Below, piece by piece: positions 22,101 through 33,800 of a DNA stretch of 64,000 bases (positions are counted from its first letter, which is position 1; each line of letters opens with the position of its first letter). The stretch spans positions 62,001-126,000 of the forward strand of contig VCJN01000151.1 of assembly GCA_006384855.1 (NCBI GenBank), given 5' to 3'. The notes beneath the pieces are model-generated. The model had not been told where the DNA came from and did not search any database. It was given only the letters and a program-made list of their open reading frames with translations. Position numbers and translations under genes: made by a program. The DNA comes from Tetraselmis striata. Lineage: Eukaryota > Chlorophyta > Chlorodendrophyceae > Chlorodendrales > Chlorodendraceae.

Positions 22101-22630
22101 ACATAAAGCAATCCTAGCTAATTCAGAGATTCGGGGAAAAGAAGAAGGGGCATACGCCGGTGAACCAGGGTTTCACCGGGGTATGAACGTTAGCGCTGCC
22201 TTGCCAAAGCGGGCACACACATCGGCATAAAGTGTCTTTTTGACTTTGACTTTTGACACAGCCTAGTGGTGATCTTTTTAACTTTGATGGTTTGCGGGTA
22301 GGGAGCAAGCGGCAATTAGCAAACATCAGCCAGCATTAGAGGGGGGGGGATTAAGTCAGCAGGTGTGGGGTGTGTGTGTGGGGGGGGGGGGGGGGTACCA
22401 CGTATGTTTTGGCTTATTTTTAGGTCGGGAGCACAGCTCCGTTGAAGTGCTGGCCGCAGCGGCGGCGGTGCTGTCCTTCGCCATCGCCTCGTCCGCCATC
22501 ACCGCTGCGCCCTGCTTCGCGGTAGATTGTCTCCCTCCATATAATTGACGAAGAGTGGCGAGAGGAGGATGACATGTAGTGGTGCCTGGGTGAGCTTGAA
22601 GTGAGGATTGTTCGGCTGGTGTGTGTGGTT

Positions 22631-22932
22631 GTTATGTACTCTACACTGCTGTACTTTGTACTCCAGGAGCCGACGAAGGAGCGAAGAACTGGCGACTGAG
22701 GCGGACGAGAACGAGTACAAGCCAAGCGAAGTACGAGTATGAGCATTGCGAGTGCGAGTACAAGTGAAGTACGCCTTCACTTCGAGTACGCCTTCACTTG
22801 TACTCGCACTCGCAATGCTCATACTCGTTGGCTTCGCTTGGCTTGTACTCGTTCTCGTCCGCCTCAGTCGCCAGTTCTTCGCTCCTTCGTCGGCTCCCGC
22901 AGTACAAAGTACAGCAGTGTAGAGTACATAAC
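22631..22932. repeat. 300-bp inverted repeat (hairpin) inside the hAT element
   Basis: The left arm begins gttatgtactctacactgct and the right arm ends with its complement, ataac at 22932. The arms are about 145 bp and differ only at a few sites (near 22661-22665 and 22728-22732). They are separated by a short loop carrying two cgccttcactt steps around 22770-22795. Confidence 0.9.
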
Positions 22933-23212
22933 AGTGGTCTACTTGTACTTGTCTATGCCCCGATGCGGCGACGTGTGATGGTACGGGCGAGTACGGTGCT
23001 ATCCGCGGCGCTCTGACCGCCGGAACCGTCGCCATACGGCTTATGATCATTGGCGGGCGCCATCCAAACGTTATCCAGTGAGATTTGGGGCACGTTGGGT
23101 AACTACACCGCATCCCCTTTTCGGGAAGCAATGCAGGCTGCAATGCACTAGCTTAACTGCATACTGCAGTTTTTGCAGCATGCAATGCAGTAGATACTGC
23201 AGCCCAACCCTA

Positions 23213-23574
23213 GTACGTACGAGTCGTTGTATAGTCGCTTGTATACAGGCGCTGTTGAGTTGTTTCAGTATAGATAAACGCGGGTAAAATTTGCTCTACT
23301 GGCGAAATTACGGCCCGTAGCCTATAAATTGACCTAGTGAATATCTTCATCAATAGCAACTAAGTGAATATCTTCATCGCATATAAAGTAGATTGTCTTG
23401 TGACCCCACGCGCGCAAACCCCGAGCAAAATTGAGCCTTGCTGAGCTGTGCGCTTTACCTGTACGCAGCGTTAGAAAGAAAATTGAATACGAGGCCTTTT
23501 TCCTATCCCTGCGGAACAGCTCAACCGTGGGCCGTGGGGACTATACACCGAGGAGGTACAAGTACCAGGGAGGT
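23213..23574. other. Spacer between hAT and family B copy 2
   Basis: It begins with the hAT target duplication. A small imperfect direct repeat, agtgaatatcttcat, occurs twice near 23336-23375. No coding segment is supported. Confidence 0.4.
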
Positions 23575-26165
23575 ACCGTGGGTCTTGAGGTGCGTTTCGA
23601 CAAGATGCACGCGTACATCGCACACATGGAGGCCGCGCGGCGTGAGGCTCCGGCCACGCGCGCACGTGTGTGTGAGGGTGATCCTCGGGCGTGCTGTGCA
23701 GCTTCAGCAACGGGATGGCAGACGAATTTGCGCCGTCTGATGAGGTAGCGAGCACGCTCTCGAGCCGCCACCAAGCTCGGGACCCCGAGGAAATCTCTTG
23801 CGAGTAAGGCCTTCTGCCCTCCTGGTGAGCCCGGGTGGTGCACCGAGTGCCCCGCGATAATAAGAGGGCACCCCGATCCGCAGCCAAGCATGCGACACCG
23901 CGCACGGTGCGGCGCACCCCCTTGCTCACCTCACCCACTGTGCCGGACCTTCTGTCCGGGCTCCGTGTTGTGCCACGCCGCATCCCGCACTACCAACCCC
24001 CGTTGTATGTCGCCCAGCAAGGAGCGCTCAAAATGATCCACAGCCGTGGCCCGGGGCACTGCGGTGTCCTTGACCCCGTACCGCATAGTCTTGAACTCCA
24101 GCAACGTGGACTTCAAGCTCCGGGGATCATAGCTCCCGGTCACGACGTTGAACTCCGGGAGGGAGAGCTCTGCGTCCGGCACCAGATCCTTGAGTTCCTT
24201 CCTAATCACGGTGTTGCCGAGAGGAACAGCCTACTGGAACAAGTCATCCATCTCCCGGCGTACAACGATACTCAAGTCGTGAACACAGTGATCGCGGAAG
24301 GCGTCTGCGATAGCGTTGTGCTGTACACTCCACTGGGCGTCTCCAGATGCCGGGAGGTTCATGAGCGCGTCGTCATAGAGGTCGACAGTGACGGGGTTGT
24401 GCTCTGTCGAGGGCAGAATGATCGGGCTCCCAACCACCGGGGCCAAGCACGGGCTAGGCAGAAAGAAGTACCCGGCAGCGACCTACTTCCGCCGCTCATG
24501 CGGAGTCACGACCGTCCGCGCGGTGGGGATGGCCACTGTCCACATGCCCGACGCCGCATCGAGCCGGTTGAACAGTCAAGATCCGTTCCCTACATGTGAC
24601 AGGGAGAGCGCACACCTCATTTCGAAGCCGAGAGTTGTTGGCCTAGATATGCCGTCAGCTCCTTTTGCGAGCCCGACGCAGCCTCCGCTTCCCGCGCGCA
24701 TCTGCGTCGCTGAGGTGGCCAACCGTAGCCGCTTGGAGGCGGCCCCACGCCTCGCGCATCTCCGCGGCGTAGCTGTCCGACCCATGAGCATCGTTGAGGA
24801 AGTGATCATACCGGCGGGCGGAAGAAGTTGCGTTGAAGCTGCCTCGGCCAAGTACGGAATCAAGCTGTGGGTCAAAGAAACCAGGGGTGGGGGTATTGGT
24901 GTCGGAGTTTCTAGTGCGGAACCTCGGGAGGATGTCATTCATGCAGCCGATAAATGCGGCATCACGAACGGTAGCCATGCGGCGGATGCCAGCTCCCTTC
25001 AACTAAGTGGGGAGGTGAAGCCTGCTGCGCGCCCTGGCCACTGCATCCTCGCTCAAGGTAGCCGCCTCCGCTGCCATGGGGTCAGGGTCGTGAAAAAGCT
25101 CCGCCAGGAAATCGGCGACCACCGGGTTGGTGTCGGTGCCGTACGTGGAGGGATCAAAAGAGACCCCTAGCACCCGCTCAACCGCCGTGAGGACGGTGGC
25201 ATCCACCGCCTCCGCAAAGGCCTCCACCTCGGACGGAAGGCAGTTGCGGAGCCAATACCCCGCCTTGTGCTGCATGCAATCCTTGAGCATGGCCCATGCG
25301 TGGTGATGCAGGGCGTGGGTGCACCGACGGCTAGGCTTGGCAGATAGGTGCTTGCTCAGGCTAGCGTCCACCTCCTCTTGTAGCTCCTCCGCCTTGCCGC
25401 GCATGTACGCCTGCATATACTCTTGCGATCCGAGCGGCACGTTGAGGACCGGGATGCCGTGGTTGCCATTTAGCTCGGGCCACTCGATGTCGGCCGGAGC
25501 CTCACGCCGCGCGGCCCCCATGTAGTATGTGTTGTATGCGTGCATCTTGTCAAAGCGCACCTCACGCCCCACGCACGGACGCCTTGATGGACGTGCGGAA
25601 GGCGTGAAGAGCCGGCCAGACGTGCTATGCGAGGCCCACCAACAATCCATCGTCGGCGTTGAAGCGCGCCGCCTCGTCAGTGACCTCCAACGTGTTTTGA
25701 TGCACCTTGGGGTGAATCGCGACGCAAAAGGAAGTCGTGGCCAACGGTGCGCCTTGTTGCACGCCGTCCTGCGACCGCAGAGGGGCGGACCGATCGTCCA
25801 CGACCAGATACGAATCCGTGGAGAGGGAGGCTAGGAGCGCATGGATGAAAGGGTGTAGTGGAGAGCAATCGATGTGGCGTTGGATGATGGTGCGGCGCCA
25901 TGCCTCGTTGTAAGCGTTGCGAAGGTCGGTGTGGACGATGACGGCACGTGGGCCAAGCTTTTCGGCGATGAGCCGGACGCCGTGGATGAGCATAGAGTCG
26001 TCCGCGGAAATGCCAACGCCGAGCTGAGATGGCGCAAGCACCGACACACATACTTGTTGGTCTGGTCTAAAAATGCCGTCAGCTCCTTTTGCCAGCCCGA
26101 CGCAGCCTCCGCTTCCCGTTCCATCACGCGGGCATCTGCGTCGCCGAGGTGGCCAGCAGTAGATG
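23575..26165 (-). mobile_element. Retroelement family B, copy 2 (rearranged)
   Basis: The bulk (26055 down to 23657) is collinear with copy 1 from the RT region (YVSVLAPSQLGVGIS) through FNADDG, the linker and the endonuclease segment. It has the same TAG codons as copy 1, at 25625-25627 and 25003-25005. Two joins are abnormal. At the 5' side, 26165-26060 is a piece equivalent to copy 1 positions 19185-19275, fused directly to the RT. At the 3' side, 23575-23656 is a plus-strand (inverted) piece equivalent to the EVRFDKMHAY region. Frameshifts break the protein elsewhere. Confidence 0.8.
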
Positions 26166-26169
26166 CTTA

Positions 26170-27844
26170 AACCCGTAAACGGGTACATGTACCATCACAA
26201 GTAATAATTACATGAGCTAGCTGCTGAAGGCAATATCAGAAAATCATTAGAAAAGGACAATCGGAAAGGTCCTCTGCATCAACTGCGAGGTGGAAGCAGT
26301 AGCATGAGAAGATGCACTAGCCCACGCACGCATACATCGGACTTGGCCCTCTGCACACCGGCAGAGAGAATGCCGCCCAGGGGACCATGCACGCAAGCAG
26401 AGACCCGCTGCAACAGCCCCCGCCGTGTGCGCGACAGATGACGGCGGAACTCAGCAGGTTGGCTAGCGACAAAGTTGTACCATCAAGTACGGTGTACCGG
26501 GGTACCATCACATAAGATCTGATGCTGATCGCATCTTTATTTATATTATGATAGCGTTTAGGATTGTAGTCGATTCGTGCGATATGGCGGTGATCTGATG
26601 CGATACGAGTAATAAGGATTGAGGATTAGCATATCTAGCGATCTCACGTGGGTGATCATTTACAACAGCACGGGTTTCTGGCGCCTTTTACAGGGCGCCA
26701 CGAGGTGCAGCTTCCCAGCTGGCAGCCCGGCGCAGGCTACGCGCGTATATTGCGCGCCGGATCGCGTGGTTTGCCGCGGTCGCCGAACATCAGACACTGC
26801 TACGTGAGTATTGCGTCCCTTCTGTGAGCGCAGCGCCACACGTTGGGCCCTGATGCCTGCAGGCTAGTCGAGCCCTGCCGAACGTGTGGCCGGCCCTGCG
26901 CCTGGCTGCATCGAGGGCAGCGTCACCACCACACTCATACCCGCCTTCCCCACCCCTGTTGCAGCAACCCCTTGCCCATTTCCCGACGACAATTCCAGTC
27001 CTACTCCCTGGCCCCGCAGCACAGAAAAGCATTGAGCTGACAGTCTCTTTCTCTACGCGCGCCTGAAGGTACAGCTGCCCGGCCCGCTGTCGAGAAGGAA
27101 CCGCGAGGTAGCCGGGGGTGGTGAATTTTTTGGTCTGGTATTGGGCGGTGTCAGCGGCGGGAAGCAGTCGGCGGCGAGTGGTTGGCGAACAGCGCGCACG
27201 TCAGCCGACCGCCTGCCTGAGGGCGCAGAGAGGCCGGCAAGGAGCCTGGGCTGTCAGTTTCGGCTCCGCAGGGCTCCGGAGATAAGGATTTTCGCTAGTT
27301 GCAAGCACCCCCCCTCGCCGCGGAAAGCCTGCTTCGGTATCCCCGCCGTGGCGTAGAATTGCGCTCGTTAAAGGGGCTCTCGCCGCTTGTCGGCACCGCA
27401 GGAAGCTGCGCGCTACATGCTCAGTGTCGTTGCCGTAGGGATGTACTCGGCAGGTATACTAGTAGCAGAATCTTGCCGCGTCCAGGGCACGACACATGTG
27501 GCGGAAACGGCTGCGAGCCGCGTGTTTTGGTCCCGCCGCTGTTACTCGGACTGCCATATGTATTATGCCGGCGAAAACACAGAGCGTAAGCTCGGGCATC
27601 GCACGGATATTACACACCCCCCTGGGCACAAACCTCGTGAACTAGTGTGACACCGTTAAGCACCAGCGTGTTCGCTTGGCCCGCCGCGCCCCTGGTGAAA
27701 CTTAGCCTCCTAGCATTGTAGACAGCGAAAGCTTTCTTGTCCAAGAGCGCGTATCGACTCGCGGTGGGACTAGCTGCCTTATCACTGACCCTCCTCCTCC
27801 CCCACCCCCTGCCTTCCGCTCCTCTGTTGCCCCAGCTGCACAGC
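26170..27844. other. Spacer upstream of the ABC1K gene
   Basis: It is AT-richer to about 26650 and then GC-rich. Several short plus-strand frames occur between 26840 and 27650, but none has splice-consistent continuation or a recognisable motif. The ABC1K promoter should lie in the right part; no element is clear. Confidence 0.4.
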
Positions 27845-30800
27845 ATGGCGCCGTCCCTCATGTCGGTGCGAACCCAGGCGGGCCTGCGGCCGGCAGCCGC
27901 TGGCGGGCGCACGAACGCATGGTTTCCACAGCCGAGGCGCTCGGCGCGCAGCGTGGCAGTGGTGGGTGTGCCGCCACCCTCAACCCCCCCCCCCTTTTAC
28001 CACGGTCATACATCTTCACCCAGGGCCGTGGCGCCCTCTCACAGCTGCCGCCGCTGACACTGTGGCTGACGCGTGGGGCTGTGCAGCGGGTGGCGCGCTC
28101 CGGCAGCATGCGCGAGATGTCGTCGCAGTTCAAGGACATGCGCGCCTCGATCGAGGAGGACGAGGATTTGAGCGTGTTCATGGCCGGCCTGCGCGGCACC
28201 AACATTGATGACAGCGACTTTGCCGGCGAGGGCGTCAGCATGATGCTTGTCACGGTGCGCCCCGCCATCACCCCTAGAATTGCTGGCACCCCCGCCCAGA
28301 ACCAACTATGTCCGCGTTTGCCCCATTTTACATTTTGCGAAGTGAATTTTGCGCAATGATTTGCTGTCATTGCGCTGGATCTCCTGGGTAGGTGGCATAT
28401 GGTTCAGTCAATATTGGGCTTGGAGTCTGTTTAATGATATCGATGCACTAGCGGCAATGAATGAACCAACTTGCGATGATCAATGCAGTGACGGTAAGAA
28501 CATCATGCCATACCTTGATGAGCGTGTGTCCCCTCGCCCCTTCCACCTTAACCCCTGCACAAAATAAGCCTTATCAGTATTTTAACGGATATGCTAGGGC
28601 TGTACCTTATGCTTACCACCAATAGGACGTTCTGCAGATGTGTCTATCCCAAACGCTCTACCACGGGCCCATCGCTGCCAGCCGAGTCCCAACCCCTTTC
28701 TCCCGTAGACCCTCCTGAGTGGACGAGCGGCGTGTTCCCATGGCGCAGCATGGGCCATGCTGCGCTGAAACTCGTCCAGGGGGGTTAAGCCAAATACTGG
28801 AGGCAGTTCCTGACATATAAGCCTATCAGTAATCTCAACCAGGTGAAGCCATATCCGCTCCAAAGTAGGGTTGGGTAGTATGTAGGTGAGGGCTGCTCCG
28901 GTGCACACATGCTGTGGTCGGACCGCGAATTGGGCGGCGCCAGACTGAATGCCGTGGGCGCCGTGGCAGCGGCGCTGCGCGCTCCCCCAGACTGAGTGGA
29001 TGTGTGGTCGTGCGCAGGTGGAGGAGGACACGGAGGGCGGGCTGCCGCTGGAGTACTGCCCAGAGGCGATCGCCAGCTACTGGGGCGTGCGTCCTGTGTC
29101 CGTCATCAAGCGCTGCCTGCAGCTGCTGGGTGCGCGCCCCTGCCCCCCCCCCCCCCCCCCTCCCTTCCGGTTCCCAGAGGCAGCGGCGGCATGCAACCGA
29201 GCTCCCATATTGCGCGGCCTGCCGCCTCGCCGCCATGCAACCGAGCTCCTCTCTGTGGACCCACCCTTGCCGAGGATGGTGCCCGTCAATTATGACCTTG
29301 AGTTATGCACGCCGGGCATGTGGAACTATTATCCTTGTTGAGCTCCCATATCCACCGTTCCGTGGCAGTCTTTGCAGCGCATTTTCACGGAAAGTAATAA
29401 CGAATCATTGTAATGAACTATTCTTATGACTTCTCGGAATATGATTATTACAATAATTACTATTTACGTTATGATCATAAATGAATGATGTTACAATGAG
29501 TTGCTCTAGGCATCTGTTATGGCAGTGCATTCAGAACAATGCGGCCGGATCAATGAGGGAATAGTATGGGGTGCACCGATGGACATCCTGTACGCTGGCA
29601 TGCTGAGTGTCACAACCCCTGGCACACCTCTTGCCGTGCCCCAATTTGATTCTGGGGTGCGCTACATCCTCGCAATGCCCAGATTGTGGCATTGGCACCG
29701 GGAGGGGGGGGGGGGGGGGGGGTGGTGTTCGCTGACCGGAATGCGCTGCACCGCAGGCCTGTCCTCCGGCTTCCTGTCGCGCCTGGCGTGGGACTTTGCG
29801 CGCGGGGAGGTGAAGAAGAACGAGGTGGCGCGCGCGATCGAGATCCGCAACATTGTGACCTCGCTGGGACCCGCCTACATCAAGCTCGGCCAGGCGCTGT
29901 CCATCCGCCCCGACCTGCTCTCCCCCGCCGCCATGAACGAGCTGCAGAAGCTGTGCGACAAGGCGAGCCCCCCTCCCTCCCGAAAGAAATGTTGTCCTCG
30001 CGGTGCTGGCAGTGGTTGATTGGCTGTGCTGAGCCGCCCCCGTTGCTACCGCCAGGTGCCATCCTTTGACAACAAGGTCGCGATGGACCTGCTGGAGGCT
30101 GAGCTGGGGGCGCCGTGGCAGGTGCTGCCCCCCCCCCCCCCCCCCCCCCCCGCCCCCTGCCCAAACACCCTCTCCCATGTGGCTCTCCTAATCCCACTGC
30201 CACCGCGAGGCGTACTGCACTCTGCAGCGCTCACAGCCTTGCCAGCCGCCCCATGTGTGAACGCGGCCTCAACGCAGCAGACAAGCTGTGCTTGAACGCA
30301 GCATCCAATGGGCTGAGGGATCCTGGGTTTGTGTGCGCTTGTGCCTTGGCGCAGGCGATCTACGCGGAGCTCACGCCCAGCCCTATCGCGGCCGCCAGCC
30401 TGGGCCAGGTGTACAAGGGTAAGCTTAAGACGGGCGAGCAGGTGGCGGTGAAGGTGCAGCGGCCGTATGTGGTGGAGACAGTCACCATCGACCTCTTCAT
30501 CTTGCGCTCCACTTTCCTCGCCCTCAACGAACTCATGCAAGGCAACGTGCGCACCAACTTCGTGGGGCTGCTGGACGAGTGGGCAGAGCGCTTCTTCGAG
30601 GAGCTGGACTACATCCGCGAGGGCGAAAACGCGACCAAGTTTGCGGAGCAGATGAAGGACGACCTGCCGCAGGTGGTGGTGCCCAAGACGTACAGCGAGT
30701 TCACCTCGCGGCGCGTGCTCACTTCCGGCTGGCTGGAGGGCGAGAAGCTGAGCCAGAGCGGCGCGGACGACGTGGGCACGCTCGTCAACGTGGGCGTCAT

Positions 30801-33800
30801 CTGCTACCTGAAGCAGTTGCTGGACACGGGGTTCTTCCACGCCGACCCGCACCCAGGGAACCTCATCCGCACCCCCGACGGCCGCCTCGCAGTGCTGGAC
30901 TTTGGCCTCATGACGCAGGTGGACGACAACATCAAGTTCGGCATGATCGAGGCGGTGTCGCACCTCATCCACCGCGACTACGAGGCGATCGTGGAGGACT
31001 TTGTCACGCTCGACTTTATCCCGCCCGGCACCGACCTCAAGCCCATCCTGCCCGTGCTGGCCAAGGTCTTTGACCAGGCGCTCGAGGGTGGCGGCGCCAA
31101 GAACATCAACTTCCAGGACTTGGCCGCCGACCTTGCGCAGATCACCTTTGACTACCCCTTCCGCATCCCGCCCTACTTTGCCCTCATCATCCGCGCCATC
31201 GGTGTCCTCGAGGTGCCCCCCCCCCCCCCCCTTTGTTCTTACGCTGCTCCTCCCCCCACCGCGTCTCCTCGCCCCCATGATAATCACGCTGAGGCAGCAT
31301 GCGCGCACCGCAGGGCATCGCCCTGGTGGGCAACCCTGAGTTTGCGCTCGTGGACGAAGCTTACCCCTACATCGCCCAGCGCCTGCTCACCGACGAGTCG
31401 CCCCGCCTGCGCGAGGCGCTGCGCTACATGGTGTACGGCAAGTCTAGCAACTTTGACATGGACCGCATGATTGACCTGCTGGAGGCCTTTGAGGACTTTT
31501 CGACCAGCTCCAGGTGCGGTCACGCGTTCGGTGCCCGGGGAGCACCCCCCCCCCCCCCCCCCCCCCTCTCTCTCTGCATGCTTCGCATTCATCGCGCGCC
31601 ATCTGGACCGCATGCTTCAGGGTTTCACTCAGGGTTTAGGTTCAAGGGTGTGGAGCGTAGGGTTTTCACACTTCACGGGACTTTCATGCCGACACTCGAG
31701 GTATTCATGCGCCGAGCAGCTGAGCTGCGGGTGCGCTGCCTCCAGGTCTGCCCGCGGCGACATGGACACGATGGTGCCGCCCCCGGCGCTTCCGAGCCCC
31801 TCGAGCAGCGGGCAGGCCCCCGCCGGCTGGCCCTTTCCCGGCGCCGGCGCGCCGGTCGGCTTCCCCTTCCCCTTCCCCTTCCCCGTCCCAGGCGGCTCCG
31901 CGCCGCTGGGGCTGCCGGTACCGAGCACTCTGCTGCCGCTGGCGCCTCCCGGCCTGGCGGCCGCGCTGGGGCAGAGCACCAGCATCGAGTCGCAGCTCAG
32001 CGCCGCGTCGACGCGCGACGCGCTGCGCTTCATGCTGTCGAGCGAGGGCACCGTCTTCCGAGAGTTCATGCTGGATGAGGTGCGCCGAAGCCCGGCCCAC
32101 CGGCGCCCGGCCCCGCGCACCGCTGCCTCAAATCGTACAGCCATAATCCCTAAAATCCCCCCAAACCCGGAATAAAACACTGCAAACGATGGCCAATACC
32201 GGTACCCTGGCCTGAACCTGTAGTAAGTAGGAGATATGTACATATATATTTAATGCACGTTCCGGCTACCTGTAAGTGGTCACCTCGAATACCGGGACCC
32301 GTACCGCGGTCTGCCTGCCACTCATCGGATCATGCCGTCGGATTTGCTCCGCCGCAGTAGTATTGCCGCGCCCCCTCAATCCTGAGTGTGCGGGTTTGAA
32401 GTTTTTAAGCCCTAACACACGCCCCGCGCCGCTGCCTCAAACCCTAAACCAAAATCCTAAAACCCAGTTCCACACTGCAAACGATTGCCACTACCGACTG
32501 GCCACTCCGTACCGTGCTCTGCCACTCCTCCTGCCGTCCATCTCTTTGCAGCAGCGTGACCGCCCTCTCAATCCTGAGCGTGCGCATGCCCTGACGTCGG
32601 CGGGTGCAGGCGGTCAAGTCCCTGGACGCGCTGAGCCGCGACCAGCTGCGCACGCTCGTGCTGTCCCTGGGGCTGGGCAACGCGCTCGTCCCGGTGCCGC
32701 TGCCGGGAATGCGCTCCTCCCTCTCGCTTGCGCCCTCCATCACCGAGGTGCGCCCGCCCGCCCGCCCCTCCTCCCGCCCGTTTGCCCCCCCCCCCCCCCC
32801 CCCCCCGCTCGGGCCACCGCCCCCGCTCGGGCCTGCATACCGCACCCTTTGATTGGGTCGGCGGTTCGCGAAAAGGATTAACTGTTTTTTTGCAGTGCCG
32901 AGTCGGCGCAGATTCTGTGCCATGTTTGTGGCGTACGGGTGAGGGTACCTACAGGAACCCTCGACACCGGCCTCCGATTGGGCTTGCGTGCAAGCTACAG
33001 GAACGTTCGCTATGGCCTCGTCTGCATTTGACCCCTGGCAGGCAGGGCTCTCTCTTCTCCGCATCGGTGATGCCATTACCGCGCCTGCACCCGCATCCTG
33101 ACAGACTTTCAAGGATGCGGAGGTTCTCCACCGGGGGAAACGAAACGAACTGTCGCATAGCGGTCCATCTTTAAATATTGGGTCCGCTGGTACATAAAGT
33201 ATTGAATTGCTTTGCAGCTCACCTATTCCGTGTGGCATACCCCAGGGATGTAAAACCCCATAAACCCTAAACCAAAACTCTATCCCCAAAACCTTGATCC
33301 CGGAAAGCCCTAATCCTAAACCCTGAGTAACACCTTAACTTGCACCCGAACCCTATTTCTAGCCCTGAAATTCTATTAGGTCCGCAGGTCCTTGTCTACC
33401 CCTCCGGATGCCACCCCCCTGGAATCGAAATCGGGTCTCCATATCTACTCCTCGCCCTCCATATCACTACGGTGTGCATGGTGCCGCACCAATGCGGACA
33501 TGGGATGTTGATTTAATATATGCAGATTACCCGCACGCTTGGCATTGTCACGGGGGTGGGTGGGGGATACACATCCCTGGATCTGGACAGAAAATTCCTT
33601 ATTCTAATGCGCCCAATATTGAATACGATCCCAAAAACAATGAACTGTTTCGCACCTTCGCGTCGGAATATTTGTGCCGTATTCTGACTTATTTCTCTGT
33701 TTTGGTAGTTTTTCCATCTCCAGGGTGGGGGGGAGGGGGGGGATGTGGGGGTTAGTCTCTCCATTATTTCTCCGTTTGAGGAGTGTTTTTGGAGAGAGAG

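Larger units (their letters stand above)
21310..23212. mobile_element. hAT-type DNA transposon, 1.9 kb relic
   Basis: The ends are inverted: cagggttgggctgca on the left and tgcagcccaaccctA on the right. They are flanked by candidate 8-bp target duplications GTACGCAG (21302-21309) and GTACGTAC (23213-23220), which match at 6 of 8 positions. Subterminal regions are packed with CTGCAG-type words, typical of hAT subterminal repeats. The interior carries an hAT dimerisation-domain fragment (minus strand) and a large hairpin. Both ends are shared with the 405-bp derivative at 56853-57257. Confidence 0.8.

Noticed and set aside
30046..31308. 420-codon minus-strand ORF opposite ABC1K exon 6
   Set aside because: It is the antisense shadow of a strongly conserved GC-rich exon. 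No motif and no splice context.
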